The notes: generated from the letters alone by a model not told the origin. A DNA stretch of 8,942 nucleotides from an uncultured Elusimicrobia bacterium (GCA_900321055.1 ONUQ01000190.1:1-8942); one strand, 5' to 3'; numbered from the stretch's first letter, positions 1-7,956 are shown. Numbers and translations are program-made.

Positions 1-2
1 AA

Positions 3-3000
3 TATTATTCTGCAGTGAAGAATAAAACGGAGATAATAAAAGGGTTAGAAAAGAAAGAAGAATATTTTGACAACTTAAAAAGGTTTGAAAGTATAATAGA
101 AAATTCGCCCGTAATAACAATGCATATAGAAGCAATAAAAGAAACGGTAAAGAAATTGCAGTCAAAATATTATAATAAGCAACAAAAAGAAATAGAAAAA
201 TTATCCCAAAAATATGAATTAGAGCAAATATCGGCAGACGAATATTTTGAAAAGATGGAAAAATATGCAAAAAATTATGCAATGAATATAGACAAATATA
301 AAAATCTGTCCGGGTATATGGATTTAATGGACAGAAAGAAAAATCTTGATTATGAAAAGATAAACAAAGAATTGCAGACTTTTGTAGCGACATTAAAAGA
401 AAGAATACCGTACAATGTATATAAAGCATTGACAGATGCGACAAAAAACTTTTTGGAGATAGACAAATTGTACGGCTATATAATAAGGTTATCCAAACAA
501 TACAATTTGGAGTTATCGGGTAATTTCAAAGAGTTAGAAAGATTTTTTGAATATATAGAGTTAAGCCAGACAATAAATCCGTTTGAATTAATGAAAGAAA
601 AACAAAATTTTAAAGACGAACTAAACGACAAATTTTCGGTAAACAAGGTAGAACAGGAAGTAATATTTTTAAGTAATTTTGTGGGATATTATGAAGATTA
701 TTTAACAGGGAAAATAACAGCCCCGAATTACGAATATTATAAATCCAACATAGAAAAATTTAAATATATATGGATAAAATACATAGATAACAGAGAAATA
801 GTAGCATTAGAGAAGTACGAAAAGATATCGGATGAATTCTATAAAATAAACATAGCGAGAAACAAGTATTTTATAGAAAATATGAAAGAAGTAATGGATG
901 CAAAGAAACTGGGAGTGGAAGTAAAAGGAAAAGATGAAATACAAAAGAGCATGAACTCGTTAAAGAAATCCAAAGAGATATACATAACGGTAACGGGAGG
1001 CTTTCATACCCAAGAGATGTCTAAAATGTTATCCAAAGCAGGGATAACAAACATAATAATAACCCCTAGTGTAACAACGGATACAAAAGAATCGGACGAG
1101 ATACATTATAATTTAGCCAAAGAGCAGGCAAAAATAGCATTTCAGACATTGGCAACATTGCCACCATCACAGCAGGAAGTTCAAGAAAGAGTAAAAGAAT
1201 TTTTGAGTGCTATACAAACAGCGGGATTACAAGATATAAAAGCAGAAGATTTGCAAGAAATCATTGATGAAGTTCTTGACCGAATAAATGTTGATCGTCG
1301 GAAAAATAATGAGGCTAATGTATCGGTAACCATAAATTCCGTTACCGGTGCAGAAGTAACGGTAGGTGATAAAACTTATGAAGTTAAAGCTGATAACAAC
1401 CAACAGAAAGTTAATAAAGAAAACAACTTATACAAATCAAAAAGTGTATTAGGTTTAATGAAAGTGTCAATAGCAATGTCAATACTAACTTTGATGCTTA
1501 TACCGATATCAGGTGTAACAGGAAGTTTTCCTATAGTACCGATAATATTATTTGGTCTGTCATTTGGAAAAGACGGATTTGAATGGAAACAGTATTCTTT
1601 ATTGAACGAAGGTGCACAAAAGATAAGTTCTGATGCAGAAATAAAAAGTAACATAGCAGAATCTCAAAGTGCATTCTCTGACGATAACGATTCAAAAGAA
1701 CTAAAAAACAGGATAAATAAAAAATTTGCGGATTTAGGATTTGAAGAGAGCAATATAAAAAATATAGAGATAGGTGATTTTACCGAAAAAAATGAAATGA
1801 AAAAGGATGAATTTGCCAATGTTGATGTTCGTAAGCAAAGATTAAAAACAGGTTTTTTACATATCAATTACAGATTAATACAAAAAATATTTATGGACGG
1901 GACAAACTTTAAAAATGATATTTGGAACGATGTATATTTTTCAATGTTTATAGCCCATGAATTAAGACATAGAAATCATCCGAGATGGCATGAAGTTGCA
2001 GTAAGTTTTTTTGATATATTTTATTTTATAACGGTATTTGTAAGAGAGTTAAAAAAAAGGATAAGAGAGTTAATAAAAAGAATGTTTGTTAAAAAAGAAG
2101 AAAAAGAAGTAGAAGAAATAATCGCAAAAGAATTAAAGGAATGGCAGTCTTCACTAAAGAACTTAAAACAAAAATATAACTCAAAATCAATAAATGATAA
2201 CGGAGAAATAAAAGACAATGACTTGAAAGTAGCAACGGAAAGAAAAACAGTCCGTTCCAATGCAATGCAAGCCGGCAGTTTACAAAATACATTAGCAGTT
2301 AGTAATGCTCAATCTGCAAACAAGACTAACAACAATGAAAAAGAAGTAAAACCTGTAATAATTGAAACTAATCCTTTGACTGAAACAATAATAGATGAAT
2401 TTGATAATAAAAAGATAGTAAGTTCCAAATATGAACAGAACGAAAATGGGATGAGAAATATTATAATTTATTTTAAAGACGGTGATGTAGAGAAGAGTGT
2501 TAAACTTTTAACCAAAGACCAAAATCTAATAAAACCTGAAGATAATACGAATATATCGGTGGCTGATTGGATAATTAGTAAAACAGCATATTTAGAAACA
2601 AAAATTAATTTTAATTCCGACCGAACAGATATAATAAATTATAAAAAAGAATTGACTTCACTTAACGGTGCAAAAATATCGGGTATTGAATATGATAAAA
2701 ATAATAATAGAATTATAATTTATCATAGAAAAGAAAAGTCTCATATCAAAATGGCTTACTTCTCTCTTTTTAAAGCTCTTACATCCGAACAAAAATCAAA
2801 TTTGGAAAGTCTTAATAACAGTGATAATATAATCGGAAATAATTTGGTTGATTGGATACATAAAAATAAAGATATTTATGGAATAAGGATAGAAGAGAAC
2901 GGTATACGAAGTTTAACGGAATTGGCAGAACTTGTCGGAGATGCAAAAATAAAAAATATTGAATGTTATAGAGAAGACAAAACCAAGAAAATTAAGATTG

Positions 3001-6000
3001 AGATTTCTTATGTTAAAGAACAAGACGGACTGCCACAAGTTGTTATTTTTTACGGTCCCACGGATAAAGAAGGCAAGGAATTTGAAAAATTGAAAAAATA
3101 TAATGTAGATTTACCTAAAAAGCCTGATATAGGCAGACCGATAGTTTCTTGGATACTCGGTAACCGAAAATCTTTAAAAATAGATATAGAAAAGATAGAT
3201 GAAATTCGGATAACAGGTAAAAATAAACTTGATAGTTTTATTAATCTTAGCGGAAAGTCAAATATAGAAGGTATAGAATATTATCAGGATAATAATGAGA
3301 AAAAGATTATAGCTTATTACAAAGAAAAAAATACTGCAACCGGAAATAAACGGATAAAAGGTGTTGTTTTTTCTGTTTCCAAAGATCTTACGGCAGAACA
3401 AAAAGCAAAATTGTATACGGAAACAAAAAATATAAATTCGTTAAGTGATTTGATAACAAATATCATGATAAATTATGGAATAAAATTAAAAAAACAATTG
3501 AAAATAAACCGACATGGACAAATTTTTACATTTAAAAACAATAAGGTAAACAAAACAAATTATGATATTTCTTATCAAAATATTAAGTTGTTATCAATAA
3601 AAGATAACAAAATTACTATTGAAAATCCCGATAAAATAAAAAATGTTTATTTAAATTTAGAAACCGAAGATATGGCATATTATTATGATGATAGAATACA
3701 GGATTTTTATAACAAGAATTCAAAATCTTTAAAAAATTTTATAACAGAGAACGATATTGATACAACCGATTTTTTCATTAGAGTTGCATTAAATAAGGCG
3801 ATTTTAGATTTTGTAAATGAGGATATAGAAAATGTGATTGTATTATCTGACAAAAATAAAGGAAAACTAAAGGAATATTTCTTTTCTAATTTGATTTCTA
3901 TACTTGATAAAGGAAATACAAATAATTTTATAAAGAATTTTAGTAAGATTGATTATAAACAACAAAAGTTAAGAAATCCGTTTTATACCTACAATAATTA
4001 TTTTTTTAAATTCAGCAATAATATAAAAGAATTCAGGCTTTTAAAAAATGAATATGATTTTTATAATAAAATAAAAGGAGATAAAGAATTAAATAAAAAA
4101 GTAGGAAAAAATATTAATGAATATTATGGTTGTTTTGATAAAGAAATTAATAATAAAAAATATAAATTTGTTGTTAGTAAAAATTTAACAAAAGATAACA
4201 GATTTGAGAGTTTAGATAAATCTGTTAAGAATAATAATTTTACAAAGAAACAATGTACTGAAATTATAAAACAAGTATTAAAAATACACTCTGATTTAGA
4301 AGAAAAGGGATTGTACAATTATGATTTAAACCCGCAAAGCATAATGATAGATAAAGATCTTAACATAAAACTTATAGATTGTGATGGTATTGTACCCAAA
4401 GACTGTACCGGTTTTGTATCTTCATATATATTACCTTATGATTATTTCTTGGCGGATGAAAATCTTCGTTCCTATTGGTATGATTATGTAAAATTTACTT
4501 TTGTGGTAAATGTTTTTTTTGATATAAAAAATCTTGATAAACAGATGGCAACAGACTTCAAAAGACTGCAATACATAATTGACTATATGGAAAAAAATAA
4601 AAATAAATTTGCAAGACGAAAAAACAGAAGAACATTGGCTCGGTATGGTCGGTATCTTAGAATATTTAGTGAAATTTCCGATAAATATGCTAACTTTTTT
4701 GAACAATTTAAGCTTGATAAAACCCGTTTAGATAAAATAAAAGATATAGTAAAAACAAGTGTAACTCTTTTTCTGCATCCGGATGAGAGTTATAACAAAA
4801 TTTCTATATTGGAACTACAAGAAATAGACAGTAATCTTTTAATGGAAAAAGAAAAAGATTCTGTTTATGTAATCAAAAATATTGTTATTGATAAATCAAA
4901 TAAATTAGTGAGAGTATATAACGATAAATTTATTAAAAAAAGAGAAAAAGGAGATTGGGTTAAACCGGATAGTTGGTATTATAATTTAGATTCAAAAAAG
5001 ATTGTATTCTATCCGATTTTATATAAATTTACGGAATATGTACAGAAGTATGGAACCATTCTTCAAAAAATAGTAGACGAATCTATTCCGATTGATGATA
5101 CTGATATATTTCAAAAATTAGTATTGGGAACATTAATAAAAAATTTTATTGATGAAAATACGGATAGCAATATTAAAGATGACAACAAACAAAATGAATT
5201 TTTATACAAAAAATTGAAGACCGCCGGTAATATTAAAAAATATTTCGGTAAAGATGCATTTAAAAAAGTTTTTATGCAAATAATAGAAGCAGATTCGGAA
5301 TTATTAAAATCCTTTTTTAATTTCAACGAAGAATGTAAGTTAATAAAAGACAAAAAGGATGATAAAAAATTTTATCTGAATTTTAGTTCAGGATTAAAAC
5401 TTGAGTTAAGTAACAAAGATTTGAATAAAATAACAGATAAATTTCCTAAAGTTAAAGTAGATGAAATTCCCAAAGAAAAAGAAAATATACCGCCATCTCC
5501 GCCGAAATCAGTAAAAACAGAGAAACAAATTAAAACAGATTCTCATAAAGTTGAAGATAAATACATGAAAGTATATCAAAAGATAAAATTCGTTAGTCCT
5601 ATTGAAAATATTAAGTTTAGTCAGATAAGCGAAAATTATCAAAAACTGTTTGCAATACAAATACCTGTTGTAAGAGATAAATACGGTAAAATTCTTACGG
5701 ATGATAAAAACAACAAGATAAAACTTAAATTAAATGTTGTTTATACAAAGGAAAACGGTATTAGCTATTATTTTACAGGGCAAAGTGAAGGAACGGTAAA
5801 ACAATTAATAAGGAACGGTAAACTATCGGAAGATTTAAAAGAACTGAAACCGTTAGTTGATCTTTTGTTTATAGACAGATATTCTGCGGATAAGAATTTA
5901 AGAGAAGAAATAGAAAACAAAAATCTTTTATGGAAAGAACAGATAAAAGCACTGTCTGATTATGCAAAAAAAGATGAAGATATGAATTATTATGAGTTTA

Positions 6001-7547
6001 AATGTAAGTTGATAGGACAGGGTTACACATTTACCGAAATAGAACAAATATTGTCAGATATTCCCGGCAGAACAAATACTTATGTCGGATTAAAGGATGT
6101 AGAATTAAAACTCACAAATCAGTTATTGGATGAGAGTAAGATAATAAGAGAGATACAAAGACTTAAAAGAGCAGGAATACACAAAGTGGTATTGCTGAAA
6201 GATAAAGATGTTTCAAATAAAGAGTTGTATATAATAATAGAAATAATAAGAAAATCAGGTTTACAGCCGATAATAGGATTGACAAGAGAAATGTTGTCCG
6301 TTAGTGCGGATGAAAAGTCAAAAGTCTATGACTTTATAGAAGAAAGTATAAAAATTAAAGCATTATCAGGATTTAGATTTATGTTTGATATTGACGAAAA
6401 AGTGGGTAAACTTTTAAATTATAAAAAAGATATTTATGAAATGATTAGCATATTGGATTTAATAATGAATATCGGGAAAGAAATATCTTATAAGCCAAGT
6501 AATTTTAATAATGAAAAAATAGATATTGCAGATGAATTATTTAAAGGAAAAGTTATATATGTAGTAGCCGGAAAACAGTTTACAAGAAATAACGAAGAAG
6601 ATTTGGTTATCAATAGAACTGAAGAAAATTCTCTTAAGAAATTAGCGGGAGAAGGAAGACTTAGTTTATATTTTGATATTGATAAAGATAATTTAAAGGT
6701 AGCGAAAGCACTGATAGAGAGAATATTTGGAAAAGGAACGGATGCAATCAAAACGATGATATCGTTGGGAACAACATTTACGGCAAATATGTTTGCAGGA
6801 TTATTTAAAAAAGATTCTGCATCAAAGGGTTTTAGTAATGCTTATGAAATCGGATATGAACCGATATTTGGGGATATTTCCCCGGATATAGTTGCAGTAG
6901 TATTCAAGGATGTATTAACCGATAATATGAACTTTAATGAGTTTTTAGAGTATGAACAAAGAGAGAAAGAACAAAAATCTAAAAAAACTATAGCTTTTAC
7001 AAAAGAATTTGATAAACTTGTTATTGAAGATATAAAAGAAGTAAGCAAATATAATATTTCAGAGAAAGAACAAACAGCAATGTTAAAGCAATATGTAATA
7101 GGATTTTTAATGTCATATATTGAAACTCATTTTGATGAGTTGTATGAAGTAAAACGATCGGATAAAATGATAGATATAAAACAAATGGATATAAATGTAA
7201 GGAATCAAATAATGTATAGGATATTACTTTTATTACTGAAAGAGATGATTTTTAACAATATAAAACAATATGTAAGTATTAAAGATAGTCAAAAAGAAGG
7301 TTCAATGAAACAATCGGTTAATAATATCAAAAATAACGAGTTATCCGTAAATATTTCAAAAATGTTAATGAAAACAAATATAAATATTAATAGTGTGCTT
7401 AAAAACAATATAGATACGATAGCTATATGTAATGATATAAATGTGTTACTTGAATACAGTTTATTACCGGTAACTACAAACGAATTATCAAAAACAGGAA
7501 ATTTAATAAAAGATATTAAAAATATAGTAAGAAAAGCATCTTATTAA
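3..7547 (+). CDS. Giant modular membrane-associated protein with HExxH and kinase-like regions (5' partial)
   Basis: Function unknown. The frame is open to the left edge (Tyr-Tyr-Ser-Ala precede the first GTG at 15, which has no Shine-Dalgarno sequence), so the true start is probably upstream. Residues are numbered from that GTG; 2,510 are visible, ending in TAA. Order of regions: about 1-310 charged helices, likely coiled coil; 320-415 a small alpha/beta module with GGFHT at 328-332; 478-518 two hydrophobic segments split by a Gly/Ser turn, probably a membrane hairpin; HELRH at 648-652 with more histidines at 655 and 659, followed by a hydrophobic stretch at about 664-680; 690-725 charged helix; 790-1155 four diverged repeats; about 1325-1500 kinase-like; about 1815-1840 proline/lysine linker; about 2018-2320 alternating strands and helices with FDID at 2124-2127 and 2220-2223; helical C-terminus. 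The length and domain mix resemble giant proteins I recall from Elusimicrobiota and Omnitrophota. The coding region is certain; the domain calls are inference from motifs. Confidence 0.93.
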   Translation, partial: YYSAVKNKTEIIKGLEKKEEYFDNLKRFESIIENSPVITMHIEAIKETVKKLQSKYYNKQQKEIEKLSQKYELEQISADEYFEKMEKYAKNYAMNIDKYKNLSGYMDLMDRKKNLDYEKINKELQTFVATLKERIPYNVYKALTDATKNFLEIDKLYGYIIRLSKQYNLELSGNFKELERFFEYIELSQTINPFELMKEKQNFKDELNDKFSVNKVEQEVIFLSNFVGYYEDYLTGKITAPNYEYYKSNIEKFKYIWIKYIDNREIVALEKYEKISDEFYKINIARNKYFIENMKEVMDAKKLGVEVKGKDEIQKSMNSLKKSKEIYITVTGGFHTQEMSKMLSKAGITNIIITPSVTTDTKESDEIHYNLAKEQAKIAFQTLATLPPSQQEVQERVKEFLSAIQTAGLQDIKAEDLQEIIDEVLDRINVDRRKNNEANVSVTINSVTGAEVTVGDKTYEVKADNNQQKVNKENNLYKSKSVLGLMKVSIAMSILTLMLIPISGVTGSFPIVPIILFGLSFGKDGFEWKQYSLLNEGAQKISSDAEIKSNIAESQSAFSDDNDSKELKNRINKKFADLGFEESNIKNIEIGDFTEKNEMKKDEFANVDVRKQRLKTGFLHINYRLIQKIFMDGTNFKNDIWNDVYFSMFIAHELRHRNHPRWHEVAVSFFDIFYFITVFVRELKKRIRELIKRMFVKKEEKEVEEIIAKELKEWQSSLKNLKQKYNSKSINDNGEIKDNDLKVATERKTVRSNAMQAGSLQNTLAVSNAQSANKTNNNEKEVKPVIIETNPLTETIIDEFDNKKIVSSKYEQNENGMRNIIIYFKDGDVEKSVKLLTKDQNLIKPEDNTNISVADWIISKTAYLETKINFNSDRTDIINYKKELTSLNGAKISGIEYDKNNNRIIIYHRKEKSHIKMAYFSLFKALTSEQKSNLESLNNSDNIIGNNLVDWIHKNKDIYGIRIEENGIRSLTELAELVGDAKIKNIECYREDKTKKIKIEISYVKEQDGLPQVVIFYGPTDKEGKEFEKLKKYNVDLPKKPDIGRPIVSWILGNRKSLKIDIEKIDEIRITGKNKLDSFINLSGKSNIEGIEYYQDNNEKKIIAYYKEKNTATGNKRIKGVVFSVSKDLTAEQKAKLYTETKNINSLSDLITNIMINYGIKLKKQLKINRHGQIFTFKNNKVNKTNYDISYQNIKLLSIKDNKITIENPDKIKNVYLNLETEDMAYYYDDRIQDFYNKNSKSLKNFITENDIDTTDFFIRVALNKAILDFVNEDIENVIVLSDKNKGKLKEYFFSNLISILDKGNTNNFIKNFSKIDYKQQKLRNPFYTYNNYFFKFSNNIKEFRLLKNEYDFYNKIKGDKELNKKVGKNINEYYGCFDKEINNKKYKFVVSKNLTKDNRFESLDKSVKNNNFTKKQCTEIIKQVLKIHSDLEEKGLYNYDLNPQSIMIDKDLNIKLIDCDGIVPKDCTGFVSSYILPYDYFLADENLRSYWYDYVKFTFVVNVFFDIKNLDKQMATDFKRLQYIIDYMEKNKNKFARRKNRRTLARYGRYLRIFSEISDKYANFFEQFKLDKTRLDKIKDIVKTSVTLFLHPDESYNKISILELQEIDSNLLMEKEKDSVYVIKNIVIDKSNKLVRVYNDKFIKKREKGDWVKPDSWYYNLDSKKIVFYPILYKFTEYVQKYGTILQKIVDESIPIDDTDIFQKLVLGTLIKNFIDENTDSNIKDDNKQNEFLYKKLKTAGNIKKYFGKDAFKKVFMQIIEADSELLKSFFNFNEECKLIKDKKDDKKFYLNFSSGLKLELSNKDLNKITDKFPKVKVDEIPKEKENIPPSPPKSVKTEKQIKTDSHKVEDKYMKVYQKIKFVSPIENIKFSQISENYQKLFAIQIPVVRDKYGKILTDDKNNKIKLKLNVVYTKENGISYYFTGQSEGTVKQLIRNGKLSEDLKELKPLVDLLFIDRYSADKNLREEIENKNLLWKEQIKALSDYAKKDEDMNYYEFKCKLIGQGYTFTEIEQILSDIPGRTNTYVGLKDVELKLTNQLLDESKIIREIQRLKRAGIHKVVLLKDKDVSNKELYIIIEIIRKSGLQPIIGLTREMLSVSADEKSKVYDFIEESIKIKALSGFRFMFDIDEKVGKLLNYKKDIYEMISILDLIMNIGKEISYKPSNFNNEKIDIADELFKGKVIYVVAGKQFTRNNEEDLVINRTEENSLKKLAGEGRLSLYFDIDKDNLKVAKALIERIFGKGTDAIKTMISLGTTFTANMFAGLFKKDSASKGFSNAYEIGYEPIFGDISPDIVAVVFKDVLTDNMNFNEFLEYEQREKEQKSKKTIAFTKEFDKLVIEDIKEVSKYNISEKEQTAMLKQYVIGFLMSYIETHFDELYEVKRSDKMIDIKQMDINVRNQIMYRILLLLLKEMIFNNIKQYVSIKDSQKEGSMKQSVNNIKNNELSVNISKMLMKTNININSVLKNNIDTIAICNDINVLLEYSLLPVTTNELSKTGNLIKDIKNIVRKASY
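1956..2061 (+). other. HExxH metallopeptidase-like motif with adjoining hydrophobic segment
   Basis: Region inside the giant protein. His648-Glu649-Leu-Arg-His652 is an HExxH motif, the zinc-binding and catalytic signature of many metallopeptidases, here extended by His655, His659 and Glu660. It is followed at once by a hydrophobic stretch (about 664-680, SFFDIFYFITVFV) and then a strongly basic segment. An HELxH helix close to membrane segments is reminiscent of the M48/M56 membrane peptidase classes, but no downstream Glu ligand can be assigned by eye. The spacing does not match the metzincin HExxHxxGxxH pattern. Activity is therefore unproven; it could equally be a metal-binding structural element. 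Confidence 0.4.
2382..3479 (+). repeat. Four tandem diverged repeats of about 95 residues in the giant protein
   Basis: Protein-level repeats. Each unit has a strand around an 'I-x-G/N-I-E-Y' anchor (aromatic residues at Tyr806, Tyr893, Tyr985 and Tyr1089), a second strand rich in Ile and Lys (RNIIIYFK, NRIIIYHR, KIKIEISY, KKIIAYYK), and a third strand. A 'T-x-E-Q-K' helix is visible in copies 2 and 4 (LTSEQK, LTAEQK). A tryptophan-type helix follows (VADW 849-852, LVDW ending at 947, IVSW 1043-1046, and the diverged SLSDLI 1142-1147). Anchor spacing is 87, 92 and 104 residues. Copies 2 and 4 look most alike. I do not recognise the family; such repeats commonly act as spacers or binding modules on large surface proteins. 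Confidence 0.6.
3960..4560 (+). other. Protein-kinase-like domain with altered catalytic residues
   Basis: Region inside the giant protein that can be laid onto the kinase fold. A candidate beta3 lysine is Lys1332 in NYFFKFS. A candidate alphaC glutamate is Glu1346 in LLKNEYDFY. The catalytic loop reads YNYDLNPQSIMID, with Asp1437 in the place of the HRD aspartate, and Ser1442 where kinases have the metal-binding Asn. LIDCDG supplies Asp1455 in the DFG position. The later SYWYDYVKFTF segment fits the alphaF helix. Retention of Lys, Glu and both Asp residues argues for a nucleotide-binding fold. Loss of the Asn and of His in HRD suggests weak, atypical or absent phosphotransfer. The call rests on motifs only; an aminoglycoside-phosphotransferase-like fold is the main alternative. 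Confidence 0.55.
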
Positions 7548-7605
7548 CAGATTAAAGTCTATCATATTCGCCATTCGCCATCTGCCGTTTGCCGTTGCCG
7601 TTGCC

Positions 7606-7640
7606 GTCTTTCCGTGGCAACTTGTTGCCGTGGCAATCCA
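7606..7640 (+). repeat. Palindromic interspersed element, copy A
   Basis: Left arm GTCTTTCCGT, inner stem GGCAAC / GTTGCC around a TT loop, right arm GTGGCAATCCA. The inner 14 bases form a perfect palindrome, and two G-T wobbles extend the stem outward. The right arm is identical over 11 bases to copies B, C and D. The left arm is the CCGT variant shared with copy C. Confidence 0.75.
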
Positions 7641-7650
7641 TCCGCTTTTT

Positions 7651-7690
7651 GTCATTGCGAAAAAACACGAAGTGTTTTTGTGGCAATCCA
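7651..7690 (+). repeat. Palindromic interspersed element, copy B
   Basis: Left arm GTCATTGCGA, inner stem AAAAACAC / GTGTTTTT (8 pairs) around a GAA loop, right arm GTGGCAATCCA. The outer arms also pair through ATTGC / GCAAT. Same orientation as copies A, C and D. Confidence 0.85.
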
Positions 7691-7725
7691 GCCGTTTTTG
7701 CCGTTGCCTTTTGCCTTTGCCGTTC

Positions 7726-7765
7726 GTCATTCCGTGAAAATACGGAGTATTTTCGTGGCAATCCA
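7726..7765 (+). repeat. Palindromic interspersed element, copy C
   Basis: Left arm GTCATTCCGT, inner stem GAAAATAC / GTATTTTC (8 pairs) around a GGA loop, right arm GTGGCAATCCA. It is the same length as copy B but with a different inner-stem sequence that is still perfectly complementary. The CCGT left arm weakens outer pairing relative to copies B and D. Confidence 0.85.
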
Positions 7766-7791
7766 TAAAAAAAATCCGTTTTTCCTATTTC

Positions 7792-7823
7792 GTCATTGCG
7801 AGACCGAAGGTCGTGGCAATCCA
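7792..7823 (+). repeat. Palindromic interspersed element, copy D
   Basis: Left arm GTCATTGCGA, short inner stem GACC / GGTC (4 pairs) around a GAA loop, right arm GTGGCAATCCA, with outer pairing ATTGC / GCAAT. This is the form closest to the 'GTCATTGCGAG...GTGGCAATCC' repeat that I recall as common in many bacterial genomes. Confidence 0.85.
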
Positions 7824-7861
7824 GTCGTTTTTGTCGTTTCGTTGTCGTTTTTTATTTTCCA

Positions 7862-7894
7862 TAGACTGCCACACCCTAACGGGTTCGCAGTGAC
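7862..7894 (-). repeat. Palindromic interspersed element, copy E (inverted)
   Basis: Read on the - strand: left arm GTCACTGCGA, inner stem ACCC / GGGT around a GTTA loop, right arm GTGGCAGTCTA. Relative to copies B and D, the outer stem has changed on both sides (ATTGC to ACTGC and GCAAT to GCAGT). This is a compensatory pair that keeps the hairpin intact. It is the only copy in the opposite orientation. Confidence 0.75.
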
Positions 7895-7929
7895 ATCACA
7901 TAGGAATGTTTTTTATTCATTGCCGTTGC

Positions 7930-7956
7930 TTTTTTTTATTTTTTTTTATTTTTTTT
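7930..7956 (+). other. Long T tract with TA steps about 10 bases apart
   Basis: Runs of 8, 9 and 8 T residues separated by single A residues at 7938 and 7948, so the interruptions fall about one helical turn apart. The tract lies some 65-90 bases upstream of the next start codon. It could be a structural or UP-like element, or a site prone to length slippage. No function can be shown from sequence. Confidence 0.5.

Noticed and set aside
15..17. GTG at 15 as the true start of the giant gene
   Set aside because: The frame stays open to the window edge and there is no Shine-Dalgarno sequence in the visible upstream bases; the gene is treated as 5' partial.
1956..1991. Assignment of HELRH to the metzincin class
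   Set aside because: The third ligand at HExxHxxGxxH spacing is Trp658, not His or Asp, and the required Gly is absent.
6840..6890. YEPIF motif (2281-2285) as a triosephosphate-isomerase active site
   Set aside because: Only the YEP core matches; the glycine-rich and lysine motifs expected of that enzyme were not found, so the C-terminal region is left as alpha/beta of unknown type.
1376..7048. Several reverse-strand frames of 64-92 codons inside the giant gene
   Set aside because: They are Phe/Ser/Leu-rich complements of the Lys/Glu-rich coding strand, without ribosome binding sites.
7503..7766. Two reverse-strand open frames (7503-7766 and 7552-7761)
   Set aside because: Both are translations of the repeat array (recurring DCH/RND and KRQRQK strings) and overlap the end of the giant gene; such frames are typical artefacts of this repeat type.
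7606..7894. CRISPR-like array
   Set aside because: Unit lengths and spacings are irregular, one copy is inverted, the variable part lies inside the palindrome rather than between repeats, and no cas gene is present.
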